A stretch of DNA of 57,247 bases from Sphingomonas sp. 3P27F8 (GCF_005502745.1 NZ_SCNL01000019.1:1-57247), one strand, 5' to 3'; positions 1 to 8,285 are shown, numbered from the stretch's first letter. Notes: generated from the letters alone by a model not told the origin. Program-made: numbers and translations.

Positions 1-144
1 AGCTGCTCGCCCGGCAAGCCGCGCCGGCCTGATACGCGGCGCATCATTCGGTGTCCGGCATCGCCAGCCATCCGCCACGCCGATTTCGCGCAGGCCTTTT
101 TCAACAGTCTCGATCCTTTGCGAATTTCATCGTCACGCGCATAG

Positions 145-1116
145 ATGGACGGTGAAACAGCGCGGTGGAACCGGCCGCCGATGCAAAGGATCTATGCCTT
201 GGACGCAAAAACAGCCGGCAGCGACGATCGTGCCCGATCGCTTGCCTTGTTCGCGAGCGTGGTGGAGGAAGGCAGCTTCTCCGCCGCCGGCCGTACGCTC
301 GGGCTGACGCCATCGGCGGTGGCGCGGGCCATCGGCCGGATCGAGGCACGGCTTGGCGTGCGGCTGCTGCTACGGTCTACACGGGCGTTGACGCTGACTG
401 CCGAGGGGCAGGCCTATCTGCTCGCGGCACGGCGGATCCTCGCCGATCTCGACGATGCCGAGCAGCAGATCGCCGACCATGGCGCGCCGCGCGGACGGCT
501 GCGGATCAGTGCGGCGCTGGCGCATGGCCGGATGTGCGTCGTACCGCTGCTTGGCGACTTCGCGCACGCCTATCCGCACATCCTGATCGACGTGGCGCTG
601 ACCGACACGCTGGTCGACGTCGCGGCAGGACAGGCGGATGTCGCGATCCGCTTCGGCCCGCTTGCCGACAGCGGGCTGACCGCGCGCAAGCTGGGCGAGT
701 CCGGCCGGGTGATCGTCGCCTCGCCCGGCTATCTCGCGCGTGCCGGCACCCCGCAGCTGCCGGAGGACCTGCACGCTCACAACTGCCTCAACTTCAATTT
801 CCGCCGGGCCGAGCCGACCTGGCCGTTCCGGCGCGGCGGCGGAGATTTCACGCTGAGCGTTGAGGGCGGTATCATCGCTAACAATGGCGAGACGCTGGGC
901 CAGCTCGCTGCCGCCGGGGTCGGCATCACCCGCGTCGGCCGCTTCAGCGTCGCAGCCGAGATCGCGGACGGGCGGCTCGTCCCACTGCTGGAAGATTACA
1001 ATCCAGGCGACGTCGAACTGATCCACGCGGTCTTCGTCGGTGGCTTCGTTATCCCTGCGCGGGTGCGCGTGTTCGTCGACTTCCTCGTCGAGCGGCTCGC
1101 CGGCAAGACGGTTTAG
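145..1116 (+). CDS. LysR family transcriptional regulator
   Basis: DNA-binding regulator with the LysR layout: an N-terminal winged helix-turn-helix (about residues 28-90, with the typical run FASVVEEGSFSAAGRTLGLT) followed by a periplasmic-binding-protein-like effector domain to the C terminus (323 residues, usual family length about 300). The segment DVAIRFGPLADSGL is typical of the effector domain in the CrgA/DmlR-like subgroup. The start is uncertain: ATG at 145 gives the longest form, ATG at 181 a protein 12 residues shorter, and neither has a clear Shine-Dalgarno. No divergent partner is visible because the window begins 144 bp upstream, so target and effector cannot be inferred. Confidence 0.85.
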   Translation: MDGETARWNRPPMQRIYALDAKTAGSDDRARSLALFASVVEEGSFSAAGRTLGLTPSAVARAIGRIEARLGVRLLLRSTRALTLTAEGQAYLLAARRILADLDDAEQQIADHGAPRGRLRISAALAHGRMCVVPLLGDFAHAYPHILIDVALTDTLVDVAAGQADVAIRFGPLADSGLTARKLGESGRVIVASPGYLARAGTPQLPEDLHAHNCLNFNFRRAEPTWPFRRGGGDFTLSVEGGIIANNGETLGQLAAAGVGITRVGRFSVAAEIADGRLVPLLEDYNPGDVELIHAVFVGGFVIPARVRVFVDFLVERLAGKTV

Positions 1117-1176
1117 CCGGGTCTGCCAGCCCGTCCCTCGCGGGGAACGAGAGCCGCGGGCGTCCTTCCCGGACGA

Positions 1177-1253
1177 CCAGAGGTTCGGTTATTCGATTTG
1201 GCGGTGGCAGAGGCGCCTTTTTCAAGCTGCACTAACGGAAACGATGAGAATCT
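1177..1253. repeat. Dispersed intergenic repeat, copy A
   Basis: About 75 bp between the LysR gene and the histidine kinase gene that closely matches 7541-7610. The shared core reads ATTCGATTTGGCGGTGG, one variable base, then AGAGGCGCCTTTTTCAAGCTG, with a looser match ending in AGAATC. Both copies are intergenic and in the same orientation. Confidence 0.7.
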
Positions 1254-1285
1254 CTACTCTGCGCCCTCGACGTGAAGCGACAAAC

Positions 1286-3733
1286 TCAACTCTCGATCAA
1301 CTCGGTCACGCGGCTGGCAAGCGTTTTCATTGCGAATGGCTTGGTTATCATTGCCATGCCGGGTTCCAAAAAACCCGACGCCAGAGCCGCATTCTCTGCG
1401 TAGCCGGTCATGAACAGGATTTTTAGGCCAGGACGAAACGCTCTCGCGGCATCTGCCAGCTGCCGCCCGTTCAGACCCGGCAGGCCGATATCGGTGACAA
1501 GCAAGTCGATATGGCGGCGGGACTGAAGTATTGACAGCCCCTCAGGCCCATTGGCGGCCTCGAGCGTTGCGTAGCCCAACTCGCCGAGCTCCTCCACGAT
1601 CAGTCCGCGCACGACCCGTTCGTCCTCCACGACGAGAACAACTCCGCCAGCCTCGCTGGAGCGTGCTTGTTCGTTGGCCGCGACGCCCTCGTCCTCCAGA
1701 TCAGCCCCGAAATAGCGCGGCAGATACATGGTGAAGGTTGTGCCTTCGCCGACCTCACTGCTGATCTTGGCGTGTCCTTCCGATTGATGCGCGAAACCGT
1801 AAATCATCGACAGGCCGAGCCCGGTGCCTTGTCCAATCGGCTTGGTCGTGAAGAACGGTTCAAAGGCTTTCGCGATCGTGTCGGCGCTCATGCCGATCCC
1901 GGTGTCGGTCACGCTAATGCACACATACTGGCCGGGCATGACACCGCGCTGTTTGGCCTCAAGGGGCATTTCGAGATGGGCGTTCGCCGTCCGTATTGTC
2001 AGCCATCCTCCATCCGGCATGGCGTCGCGGGCGTTGATGACCAGGTTGAGCACGGCGTTCTCGAGCTGGTTCGGATCGCATCGGGTCATCCACAAGTCAT
2101 CGGCCAGGGCCAACTCCATCGCGATCGTCTCGCCGATCGTCCGGCGAAGGAGATCCTCCATAGAAGCGAGCAGCGTGTTGGCGCGGACGGGCTTGGGATC
2201 GAGCGGCTGGCGTCGGGAAAAGGCCAGGAGCCTGTGGGTCAGCGCGGCAGCCCGGTTCGCAGCCGTCGTCGCGCCTGTGATGAAACGGCCAACGTCGTTG
2301 GTTCGGCCCTCGGCGATGCGGCGGCCAATAATCTCCAGACTGCCGGTAATACCCTGGAGAAGGTTATTGAAGTCGTGCGCGATCCCGCCGGTGAGCTGGC
2401 CAACGGCCTCCATCTTCTGCGCCTGCCGCAACTGATCCTCGACCAGCCGTTGCGACGTCATGTCGACACCCACCCCCGTCCGGCGAACGGGCCGTCCCGC
2501 GTCGTCGAAATAGGTGTGACCACGCGAGAGCACCCAGCGCGTTGACCCGTCGCGGTGAACGATACGGTATTCGAGCTCTAAGTCGCCTGGCTCGATCAGA
2601 CCGCCCGCCATCGTGGTGCGCAGCTTCGCCCGGTCGTCCTCGTGCACGTTGGCCAGGAAATCGGCTCGAGGAATGCCCTTGGCGCCTTGGATCGGATCGA
2701 TGTCGTAGAGCTCGGCGACGTTGGCGTCGCAGGTGAAGCAGTCCTTCGCGACGTCGAACGTCCAGACACCGACGCCGCCCACGGCGGAAAGGGCCAGTCG
2801 AGCGAAATCCATCGAGTCGCGCAGCTCCCGCGTTCGTTCTTCGACGCGGTGCTCTAGCTCTTCGTTGAGATGCCTGAGCGTCTCAATGGCCCGATCACGC
2901 TCCGCCGCGACGGCGCGTCTGTCCTCGACGTCGATCAATACGCCGGGGAAGCTGCGGGGGGTGCCGTCGGGATCATGATGGACACGCCCATTGGCCTCGA
3001 TCCAATAATAGCGTCCGTCATTCCTGCGAACCCGATATTGGTGTGCGTAGGCACCGCTCCGGGCGATGACGTCACCAATTGCCGCGAGCAGGCCATCGCG
3101 ATCGTCGGGATGAACCGTCGCGATGACCTGCTCGAGCGGAATGCCCGTTCGCCCCAGCGCGGGATCCATGCCGAAGCTGTGGGCGAATGCCGCATCGACA
3201 GTGAAGCTGTCCGTCGGAAGGTCCCAGAACCATGTTCCGATGATTGCGCCTGCGCCTAGCGCGAGCTGGACGCGTTCGGCGTTCACCCGGTCGCGCTCCT
3301 GCGCGGCGACCAGCTCGGTCGTCTCAACGGCGACATCGAGAAAGCCGATGATCCGGTCGCCGTCACGCAGCGGGCTGTACGAGAAGGTCCAATAGGTATC
3401 TTCCTCATAGCCCTTGCGGGTCATGACGAGGCGCAGGTTCTCGAGATGCACGGTCTCGCCCGCCATCGCCCGATCGACCAGCGGCTCGATGTCATTCCAG
3501 ACGTCGACCCAGACCTGATCGATCGGCCGACCCAGCGCCTGCGGATGACGTTCGGCCAGGAACGGAATATAGGCTTCATTATAGAAAAAGGTGCGCTCAG
3601 GCCCCCAGACGGCGCACATGCCGAAGCCGCTCGACATCAGGATGTCGTAGGTCGTGCGGAGCGCAGGGGGCCACGACTCTTTGGGCCCGAGAGGGGTGGA
3701 AGCCCAGTCGAATTGCTCGATATACGTCGACAA
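1286..3733 (-). CDS. PAS-domain hybrid sensor histidine kinase with C-terminal receiver
   Basis: Probably soluble multi-sensor kinase of 815 residues with no membrane segment. Order: N-terminal PAS-like domain (about 1-140, with the typical opening DWASTPLGPKESWP), a second PAS/PAC domain (about 155-272), a coiled coil (280-305), a third PAS/PAC domain (310-428), a HisKA-type dimerisation domain with phospho-acceptor His453 in GGIAHDFNNLLQG, an ATPase domain with N box (LNLVINARDAM), G1 box DTGIGM and G2 box GQGTGLGL, and a receiver domain (about 697-815) with phospho-acceptor Asp748 in VTDIGLPG. The start is TTG, chosen because the conserved opening begins there and AGGA lies about 7 nt upstream. 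No separate response regulator gene is adjacent, so it is an orphan hybrid kinase. The signal is unknown. Confidence 0.9.
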   Translation of the reverse strand: MSTYIEQFDWASTPLGPKESWPPALRTTYDILMSSGFGMCAVWGPERTFFYNEAYIPFLAERHPQALGRPIDQVWVDVWNDIEPLVDRAMAGETVHLENLRLVMTRKGYEEDTYWTFSYSPLRDGDRIIGFLDVAVETTELVAAQERDRVNAERVQLALGAGAIIGTWFWDLPTDSFTVDAAFAHSFGMDPALGRTGIPLEQVIATVHPDDRDGLLAAIGDVIARSGAYAHQYRVRRNDGRYYWIEANGRVHHDPDGTPRSFPGVLIDVEDRRAVAAERDRAIETLRHLNEELEHRVEERTRELRDSMDFARLALSAVGGVGVWTFDVAKDCFTCDANVAELYDIDPIQGAKGIPRADFLANVHEDDRAKLRTTMAGGLIEPGDLELEYRIVHRDGSTRWVLSRGHTYFDDAGRPVRRTGVGVDMTSQRLVEDQLRQAQKMEAVGQLTGGIAHDFNNLLQGITGSLEIIGRRIAEGRTNDVGRFITGATTAANRAAALTHRLLAFSRRQPLDPKPVRANTLLASMEDLLRRTIGETIAMELALADDLWMTRCDPNQLENAVLNLVINARDAMPDGGWLTIRTANAHLEMPLEAKQRGVMPGQYVCISVTDTGIGMSADTIAKAFEPFFTTKPIGQGTGLGLSMIYGFAHQSEGHAKISSEVGEGTTFTMYLPRYFGADLEDEGVAANEQARSSEAGGVVLVVEDERVVRGLIVEELGELGYATLEAANGPEGLSILQSRRHIDLLVTDIGLPGLNGRQLADAARAFRPGLKILFMTGYAENAALASGFLEPGMAMITKPFAMKTLASRVTELIES

Positions 3734-4197
3734 CCGTAGTCCTGCTCTTCATCGCAATGTGCTTGCCCAAGACCTACTACGCTAAACGTGGGAGCGCGAC
3801 CCGCCATGGCCTACGAAAAGCCCCCAGCGTGAGCGGTGGCCTTGGCAGACGCTTCCGCAATCCCGCGGCCTGCTTAAACCGGACCCCGAACGGATCGAGA
3901 GGTTGACCACGACACCGACGTTCCATGTTGCCGCGAGTCTCTGATCCTTAACCGCGCCATCGCGCGTCAAACGAACGGCCATCTGTCTATCCTTATGTGC
4001 GTCAGACGCCATCAGACGTACATGAACGGATGTCTGCTTCCGGGAGACCTATCACGTCGCGTGAACGACCAGCTCTGGGTCTGCGCGATCGTCATTCAGA
4101 CGCGAATTTGGGCGTTCCCGCGTGGACAAAGCGCGACCGGGGCTGAGCCCTGGCGCCAATACGAGTGACGCTGGCGACACAATGGGCCGCGATCGCA
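3734..4197. other. Intergenic region without a supported gene
   Basis: About 460 bp between the hybrid kinase and the lipoprotein gene. Short open frames exist on both strands, the longest on the minus strand at 3782-4012 and one on the plus strand from 4122. None has a recognisable product or a convincing ribosome binding site. The kinase promoter should lie just above 3734. No repeat or terminator is evident. Confidence 0.5.
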
Positions 4198-4719
4198 TCA
4201 ACGAACCTGCCGAATCGTCTCGTGCAGCGAGGCGACGGGCAGGCCGAACTTTCGCACCACCATGCGGTTCAACGCGGTATCGCCGCCAGGCTGGCGGTAG
4301 ATCCATTGCTCAATTCCGAGCCCGCCCTTCGCTCGGAAGCGCAGATGCAATCGGTTGCCGGCCACGTCGGCCTCAACCGGACCGATCGCGTCGCTAAGCG
4401 ACACCGCGAACAGGCCACCGCCGAGGTCGCGCATATGCCAGGTGCGCTCGCGCGGCGGCTTGCTCCCTTCCTCTACGCGTTGAATGAGAACTAGCGTACC
4501 GTCGGGTTCGACCCGGCCATCGCTGACGACATGGACCCGGCGTGCGTGTGATAGGGTCACACGCAGAATGCCCTCGCCGACGGTATGTCCGGTGAAGAAG
4601 GCTAACGGCGCAAATACAGGGGCGGGGGCGGCAAGCTTCGTCGATGGGCCGATCGAGGCGCACGCGCTGATTAGCGCGGTCAGGGTAGATAGCCCGACTG
4701 CTCGACACCATTTCCCCAC
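4198..4719 (-). CDS. DUF3833-like putative lipoprotein
   Basis: About 173 residues from a GTG at 4719. The N terminus (GKWCRAVGLSTLTALISAC) reads as a lipoprotein signal with a basic start, a hydrophobic stretch and the lipobox LISAC, which implies lipidation and membrane anchoring. The mature part resembles DUF3833: a FFTGHTVGEGILR opening, then beta-rich segments with HVVSDGRVEPDGTLVL and TWHMRDLGGGLF. Function in the family is unknown. An ATG at 4782 in the same frame has a plausible GGGAG about 10 nt upstream and would add 21 residues before the signal. A still longer frame runs back over the transposase remnant and is surely not used. Family assignment is by recall of motif pattern only. 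Confidence 0.7.
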   Translation of the reverse strand: MGKWCRAVGLSTLTALISACASIGPSTKLAAPAPVFAPLAFFTGHTVGEGILRVTLSHARRVHVVSDGRVEPDGTLVLIQRVEEGSKPPRERTWHMRDLGGGLFAVSLSDAIGPVEADVAGNRLHLRFRAKGGLGIEQWIYRQPGGDTALNRMVVRKFGLPVASLHETIRQVR

Positions 4720-4927
4720 ATCATAGAACAGCGGTTTGACGGGACACAGGCGGAACGTCGAGCGTAAAAGCAGTGATGTCATCCCCGACAAACTCCCGCG
4801 CGAGGGAGTCGCTCCCAATTTGAAAACGTCGCCGAGCGGATGAACCAGTGGCCGAAGGCGGGAGTAAGCTGGTGTTCTCGGGACGATTGCATTTGGGTCT
4901 CCACAATCGCCGAGCGGCTGGCTGCCA

Positions 4928-5100
4928 CATGACCGATCTCGCTTGCTCAGCGACGACGGCACCGAACTGACCAGGCATGCCGTGCCCGCCTGGTGTCGAA
5001 ACACAGGCGTCGAGTGGCATTACATCGCGCCCGGCAAGCCGCAGCAGAACGGCTTCGTGGAATCGTTCAATGGCCGCTTGCGCGATGAATGCCTCATCTG
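4928..5100 (+). pseudogene. IS3-type transposase (OrfB integrase core) fragment
   Basis: The plus frame encodes about 55 residues that read as the end of the DDE integrase core of IS3-family transposases: [10 protein letters not shown] (second catalytic Asp region), then [20 protein letters not shown], holding the third catalytic acidic residue (E of VESFNG), then RLRDECL. The frame loses similarity at about 5100. No start, OrfA, upstream DDE part or terminal inverted repeat is visible, so this is a dead remnant rather than an insertion sequence. It abuts an SDR remnant downstream. Confidence 0.8.
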
Positions 5101-5103
5101 TTC

Positions 5104-5291
5104 CCCTAGCTGGCTGCGGCGCGGTGATGGAAGCGTCGCCGGCAAAGCGAATGGCCCCGCCCGAGAAGATCGCGGAGGCCGCAGCGTTCCTGCTAGGCCC
5201 AACGGCCGGGTTCATCACCGGCAGCGACCTGCTGATCGATGGCGGCGTGATCGCGGCGATGCGCGCCGGCAAGCTGCCGGTGCCTGCCTGA
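5104..5291 (+). pseudogene. Short-chain dehydrogenase/reductase C-terminal fragment
   Basis: In a different plus frame from the transposase fragment, about 55 residues match the end of classical SDR enzymes: [16 protein letters not shown], then [13 protein letters not shown], then the normal-looking terminus AGKLPVPA and a stop. The Rossmann fold and catalytic YxxxK part are absent. The upstream part was presumably lost when the IS3-type element inserted and decayed; the junction lies between roughly 5097 and 5130. Confidence 0.75.
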
Positions 5292-5330
5292 CCCGCGCCC
5301 GCCCCTTTCCAATCTTCGAGGAGCATCATC

Positions 5331-5402
5331 ATGGAAATGCGATCGGCAGCGTCACCTTCCCGCTACGGGTTCGTTTTCGAGATGACGGATGATCATCCCT
5401 GA
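5331..5402 (+). pseudogene. Short ORF, probable 5-prime remnant of the gene downstream of the lost SDR
   Basis: A 23-codon frame beginning ATG GAA ATG, 39 bp after the SDR stop, with a good GAGGAGC sequence about 8 nt upstream. The peptide ([14 protein letters not shown] then VFEMTDDHP) is not recognised. The strong ribosome binding site beside a truncated SDR suggests the start of a former operon partner cut off by a deletion; the frame ends inside the 3-prime end of the convergent tetR gene. A genuine micropeptide cannot be excluded. Confidence 0.35.
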
Positions 5403-6013
5403 CCGCGCAGCGCAGCAGTGATCATCCGGGCAAGCCGCTCTATATGCGCCCGGTCTGATCGCCCGCCCAGAACCGCCAATCGCCAGTATAGCGGGGCCGC
5501 AATGAGATCGGCTGCGGTTCCACGATCGATCGATGGGGCTAACTCCCCCCGCGCGATCGCGCGGTCGATCAATGCGTCAATCCTTTCTCGCCGCGCGCGC
5601 TGGAACGGTCGTATGGCTCGCTCCAGCGCCGGGGTCCGTTCGATCTCTGCGTGAAGATCCATGAGGATGCGCTTCACCGCGCGGTGTCGAAGCACTCGTC
5701 GAATAGCGAACAGCGTCGCTTTCAGATCGTCTTCCAGCGATCCCTGCGCATCGACATCGGTGATCGTCAGCCCAACGCGCGACAGGAGATAACTCGCCAT
5801 TGCAGCTTTTTCAGGCCACCGCCGATAGAGCGCGGCCTTTCCGACACCGGCCGATCGCGCGACGCGCTCAAGGCTCAGGCCCGAATAGCCTGTGCGCGCC
5901 CACTCCTGGAAAAAGGCGCGTGTCAGCGCCTCGGTCACCTCGACGCGCATGACAGCCGCACCACTTGGCGCGCGCGCTTGCGAATTTTCTTCGTCGGAAC
6001 GTTTGCGTTCCAT
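5393..6013 (-). CDS. TetR/AcrR family transcriptional regulator
   Basis: 206 residues. The N-terminal helix-turn-helix (about residues 25-75: FFQEWARTGYSGLSLERVA, then VGKAALYRRWPEKAAM) is classical TetR, and the C-terminal helices resemble the TetR_C domains of the AcrR group. The start is the ATG at 6013: AGGA lies just upstream (AGGACACG-ATG) and the two operator-like dyads then fall at the start codon and in the promoter. A longer in-frame start at 6088 would read through the operator region. It is divergent from the NTF2-like/NmrA-like pair and very likely represses it and itself; the ligand is unknown. Confidence 0.88.
   Translation of the reverse strand: MERKRSDEENSQARAPSGAAVMRVEVTEALTRAFFQEWARTGYSGLSLERVARSAGVGKAALYRRWPEKAAMASYLLSRVGLTITDVDAQGSLEDDLKATLFAIRRVLRHRAVKRILMDLHAEIERTPALERAIRPFQRARRERIDALIDRAIARGELAPSIDRGTAADLIAAPLYWRLAVLGGRSDRAHIERLARMITAALRGQG
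5996..6011. promoter_or_regulatory. Operator-like dyad 1 (GGAACG-N4-CGTTCC)
   Basis: Perfect 6-bp inverted repeat with a TTTG spacer, overlapping the first codons of tetR. The same half-sites recur 40 bp away at 6036-6051, and the match extends outward (CGGAACG...GCGTTCCATCG in both). Size and position are typical of a TetR dimer site. Confidence 0.7.
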
Positions 6014-6035
6014 CGTGTCCTGCCTATGTAACGAC

Positions 6036-6051
6036 GGAACGGTGGCGTTCC
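6036..6051. promoter_or_regulatory. Operator-like dyad 2 (GGAACG-N4-CGTTCC)
   Basis: Second perfect copy of the 6-4-6 dyad, spacer GTGG, in the 57 bp between the divergent starts of tetR (6013) and the NTF2-like gene (6071). Its centre is 40 bp, close to four helical turns, from dyad 1, so two dimers could bind the same face. Bound repressor would cover both promoters. Confidence 0.75.
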
Positions 6052-6070
6052 ATCGGCTTGGAGATAATGC

Positions 6071-6526
6071 ATGACCGAAAATATTCAAAGCTTCTCATCC
6101 ATGCTCCGTCAGGCGCTGGGCGACAGGATCGACGCTGATGCCACAACCTTCGTTGAGATGATGGCTGACGACGGAGTGATGGAATTTCCTTATGCGCCAG
6201 CAGGGCTGGCCACCCGCCTGGAGGGCCGCGCCGCCATTGCCGGCCATCTTGAGGAGGCGGGCAAGATGATCGCCTTCGATCGCATGGGGGAGCCTGTCGT
6301 TCATCCATCGACCGATCCCGATATCGTGGTTCTGGAGTTCGAAGGCTTCGGGCGCGGCGTGACGACCGGTGAGCCATATGACCAAAGCTACATCTCGGTG
6401 ATCCGCACGTCGGGCGGGCGCATCGTCCACTATCGCGATTACTGGAATCCGCTCGTCGCGCTGCGGGCAACGAAGGGTGCAGCGCTGATCGATGCGCTCG
6501 TTGCCGGAAAGGCCGATCATGCGTGA
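6071..6526 (+). CDS. NTF2-like / SnoaL-like protein
   Basis: 151 residues, the size of a one-domain cone-shaped NTF2 fold, with the pattern of the SnoaL/PhzA group: an acidic helix (TTFVEMMADDGVMEFPYAP), a GRAAIAGHLE helix, and a beta-rich end with VIRTSGGRIVHYRDYWNPL. Members act as small-molecule isomerases, cyclases or binding proteins; the substrate here is unknown. The start has a clear GGAGA six nt upstream. It overlaps the next gene by 8 nt (ATGCGTGA), so both are co-translated under the TetR-controlled promoter. Confidence 0.82.
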   Translation: MTENIQSFSSMLRQALGDRIDADATTFVEMMADDGVMEFPYAPAGLATRLEGRAAIAGHLEEAGKMIAFDRMGEPVVHPSTDPDIVVLEFEGFGRGVTTGEPYDQSYISVIRTSGGRIVHYRDYWNPLVALRATKGAALIDALVAGKADHA

Positions 6527-7361
6527 TCGGATCCTGGTTACAGGCGGCACCGGCACGACGGGCCGATCGGTTGCGGAGCAGCTGGTGGCCGGCGGGGCGG
6601 AGGCGCGCATAGCGACCCGGCGTCCGTCAGCGCCCGATCAGGTCCGGTTCGATTGGGAGGATACGACGACTTATGGTCCGGCGCTCGATGGCGTAAGCTC
6701 GGTCTATCTCGTCGCGCCCACCGACCGGACGGAGCATCTGCCAGTCATGCTCCCGTTTCTGGAGCAGGCGGTGGCGCAGGCGACGGGGCGATTGGTGCTG
6801 CTGAGTGCTTCGTCCCTGGCCGAGGGTGGGCCGATGATGGGCGAGGTGCATGCCTGGGTCCACGCCCATGCGCCGCGCTGGACGGTGCTGCGCCCGAGCT
6901 GGTTCATGCAGAACTTCACGACTCAGCATCTGTCGTCGATACTCGATGAAGGCCGCATCTATTCCGCAACGCAGGACGGCCGCGTGCCGTTCATCGATGC
7001 GACGGACATCGCCGCCGTGGCGGTCCGGGCGCTGACCGACCCGGCGCTTGGCTCCGGCGAGCACGTGCTGACCGGGCCGCGAGCGCTCACCTATGACGAG
7101 GTGGCGCACGCGATCACCGCGGCGAGCGGTCGTCCCGTGGGTCATCACCGCCTCTCGACGGACGAACTGACGGATCGCTACGCCAGCTTTGGCATCCCGC
7201 GCGATTACGCATCGAAGCTTGCCGCCATGGACGATGCCATTGCGCATGGCGTCGAGGATCGGACGACCGACGAGGTCGAGCGGTTGAGCGGGCGGCCCGC
7301 GAACGATCTTGTATCCTTTTTGACGAGACAGCGTGCAATCTTGGGTGGGGATCCGGCCTGA
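6519..7361 (+). CDS. NmrA-like NAD(P)-binding protein
   Basis: 280 residues of the atypical SDR group (NmrA / ergot-alkaloid-reductase-like). The N terminus shows the Rossmann motif ILVTGGTGTTGRSVAEQL, followed by VYLVAPTDRTEH and a middle part LRPSWFMQNF typical of this group, then the SGEHVLTGPRALTYDEV segment seen in NAD(P)H:quinone oxidoreductase-like members. The canonical SDR YxxxK is not evident, as usual in this subgroup. The start is the ATG overlapping the upstream stop; an earlier ATG at 6492 would lie inside the NTF2-like gene. Pairing with an NTF2-like protein and a TetR regulator suggests an inducible reaction on a small xenobiotic or metabolite. Confidence 0.85.
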   Translation: MRDRILVTGGTGTTGRSVAEQLVAGGAEARIATRRPSAPDQVRFDWEDTTTYGPALDGVSSVYLVAPTDRTEHLPVMLPFLEQAVAQATGRLVLLSASSLAEGGPMMGEVHAWVHAHAPRWTVLRPSWFMQNFTTQHLSSILDEGRIYSATQDGRVPFIDATDIAAVAVRALTDPALGSGEHVLTGPRALTYDEVAHAITAASGRPVGHHRLSTDELTDRYASFGIPRDYASKLAAMDDAIAHGVEDRTTDEVERLSGRPANDLVSFLTRQRAILGGDPA

Positions 7362-7826
7362 TCTGCCGAAACAAGCAAACCCGGCAATATTTCTTTCCTG
7401 CGCCTCATCCCACCGTTCACCCGTCACTGACCGGATAGGGCTTTCCCACTACACCATCGTGTTCGGGGAAAAGGCGGTACCCCGGCATGTCGGCTACCGC
7501 TATCGGCGTTCCCGTAAGCGGTCGTTCCGCCCCCCCAGTGCCAGACGTTCGGTCATTCGATTTGGCGGTGGAAGAGGCGCCTTTTTCAAGCTGAACGAAC
7601 AGCAAGAATCGGGAAGTGTTAATGCTGCGCCGAATGACCGCATTTGGGTCTTGCACCGCCTTCGGCGTTCCGCTGCGTGGCGCTCAAGCACTTGTCTACC
7701 TGTACCCCGTATTTTACCACTCGCTGACAGACGAGCTGTGTGGCGACGTAACATCAATGCCTTAGCGCGTGGAAAAATTAGGTCAGGAATCTGTCTCCGA
7801 CCATCCCGTGTTTCGTTTGCAAGAGA
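7362..7826. other. Intergenic region with repeat sequences, no supported gene
   Basis: About 465 bp between the convergent NmrA-like gene and the putR-like gene. It holds repeat copy B (7541-7610) and a short motif GAATGACCGCATTTGGGTC at 7632-7650 with relatives elsewhere in the window. Small open frames on both strands have no recognisable product. Confidence 0.5.
7541..7610. repeat. Dispersed intergenic repeat, copy B
   Basis: Second copy of the repeat at 1177-1253, same orientation. The core matches at all but a few positions over about 50 bp and then drifts (AACGAACAGCAAGAATC against a longer version in copy A). It carries no open frame of note. Confidence 0.7.
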
Positions 7827-8285
7827 TCACATCGAGGCTTCGCGAATCGTTTCCATCGCAACGAATGTCGATGTGCTGGCCACATGCGGCAGGCTGGAGA
7901 TACGCTCACCCAGCACGACGCGATAGCGCCGGATGTCCGCCGTGCGGACCTTGAGCAGATAATCGAAGCTGCTCGCGATCATATGGCATTCCTCCACCTC
8001 GGGGATCTTCAGGACCGCGCGGCGGAACTCCTCCAGCGCGGCTTCGCGCGTGTCCGACAGTTTGACTTCGGCAAAGGCGATGTGATCCAGCCCAAGCTTG
8101 GTCGCATCGATCACCGCGCGGAAGCCGCGGATATAGCCATCATGGATCAATCGCCGAAGCCGGATCTGGCACGGGGTTTTCGACAGGCCGACTCTTCCGG
8201 CGAGCTCGGTCACGGACATCCGTCCGTCGTCGCGTAACGCTTCGATGATGCGCTGGTCGAATGGGTCGATCGGACTATCTTTCAA
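7827..8285 (-). CDS. putR: Lrp/AsnC family regulator, probable regulator of putA
   Basis: 152 residues. N-terminal AsnC-type helix-turn-helix (DQRIIEALRDDGRMSVTELA then RVGLSKTPCQIRLRRL), then the RAM/AsnC ligand-binding domain (FAEVKLSDTREAALEEFRRA, with VEECHMIASSFDYLLKVRT as usual). The start in this frame is TTG at 8285. It is divergent from putA with about 108 bp between; in alphaproteobacteria such divergent Lrp proteins (PutR) activate putA in response to proline, and this PutA lacks the ribbon-helix-helix domain that makes enteric PutA autoregulatory. Regulatory role is inferred from context. Confidence 0.85.
   Translation of the reverse strand: MKDSPIDPFDQRIIEALRDDGRMSVTELAGRVGLSKTPCQIRLRRLIHDGYIRGFRAVIDATKLGLDHIAFAEVKLSDTREAALEEFRRAVLKIPEVEECHMIASSFDYLLKVRTADIRRYRVVLGERISSLPHVASTSTFVAMETIREASM

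Noticed and set aside
3..32. Possible C-terminal end of a plus-strand gene (LLARQAAPA then stop) at the left edge
   Set aside because: Only nine codons are visible, in one of three frames, with nothing recognisable.
3782..4012. 76-codon minus-strand frame between the kinase and the lipoprotein gene
   Set aside because: Arg/Ser-rich composition typical of non-coding GC-rich DNA, no ribosome binding site, no recognisable product.
6014..6088. Longer TetR protein starting at 6088
   Set aside because: It would read through the operator-like dyad and into the divergent gene; a ribosome binding site supports the ATG at 6013.
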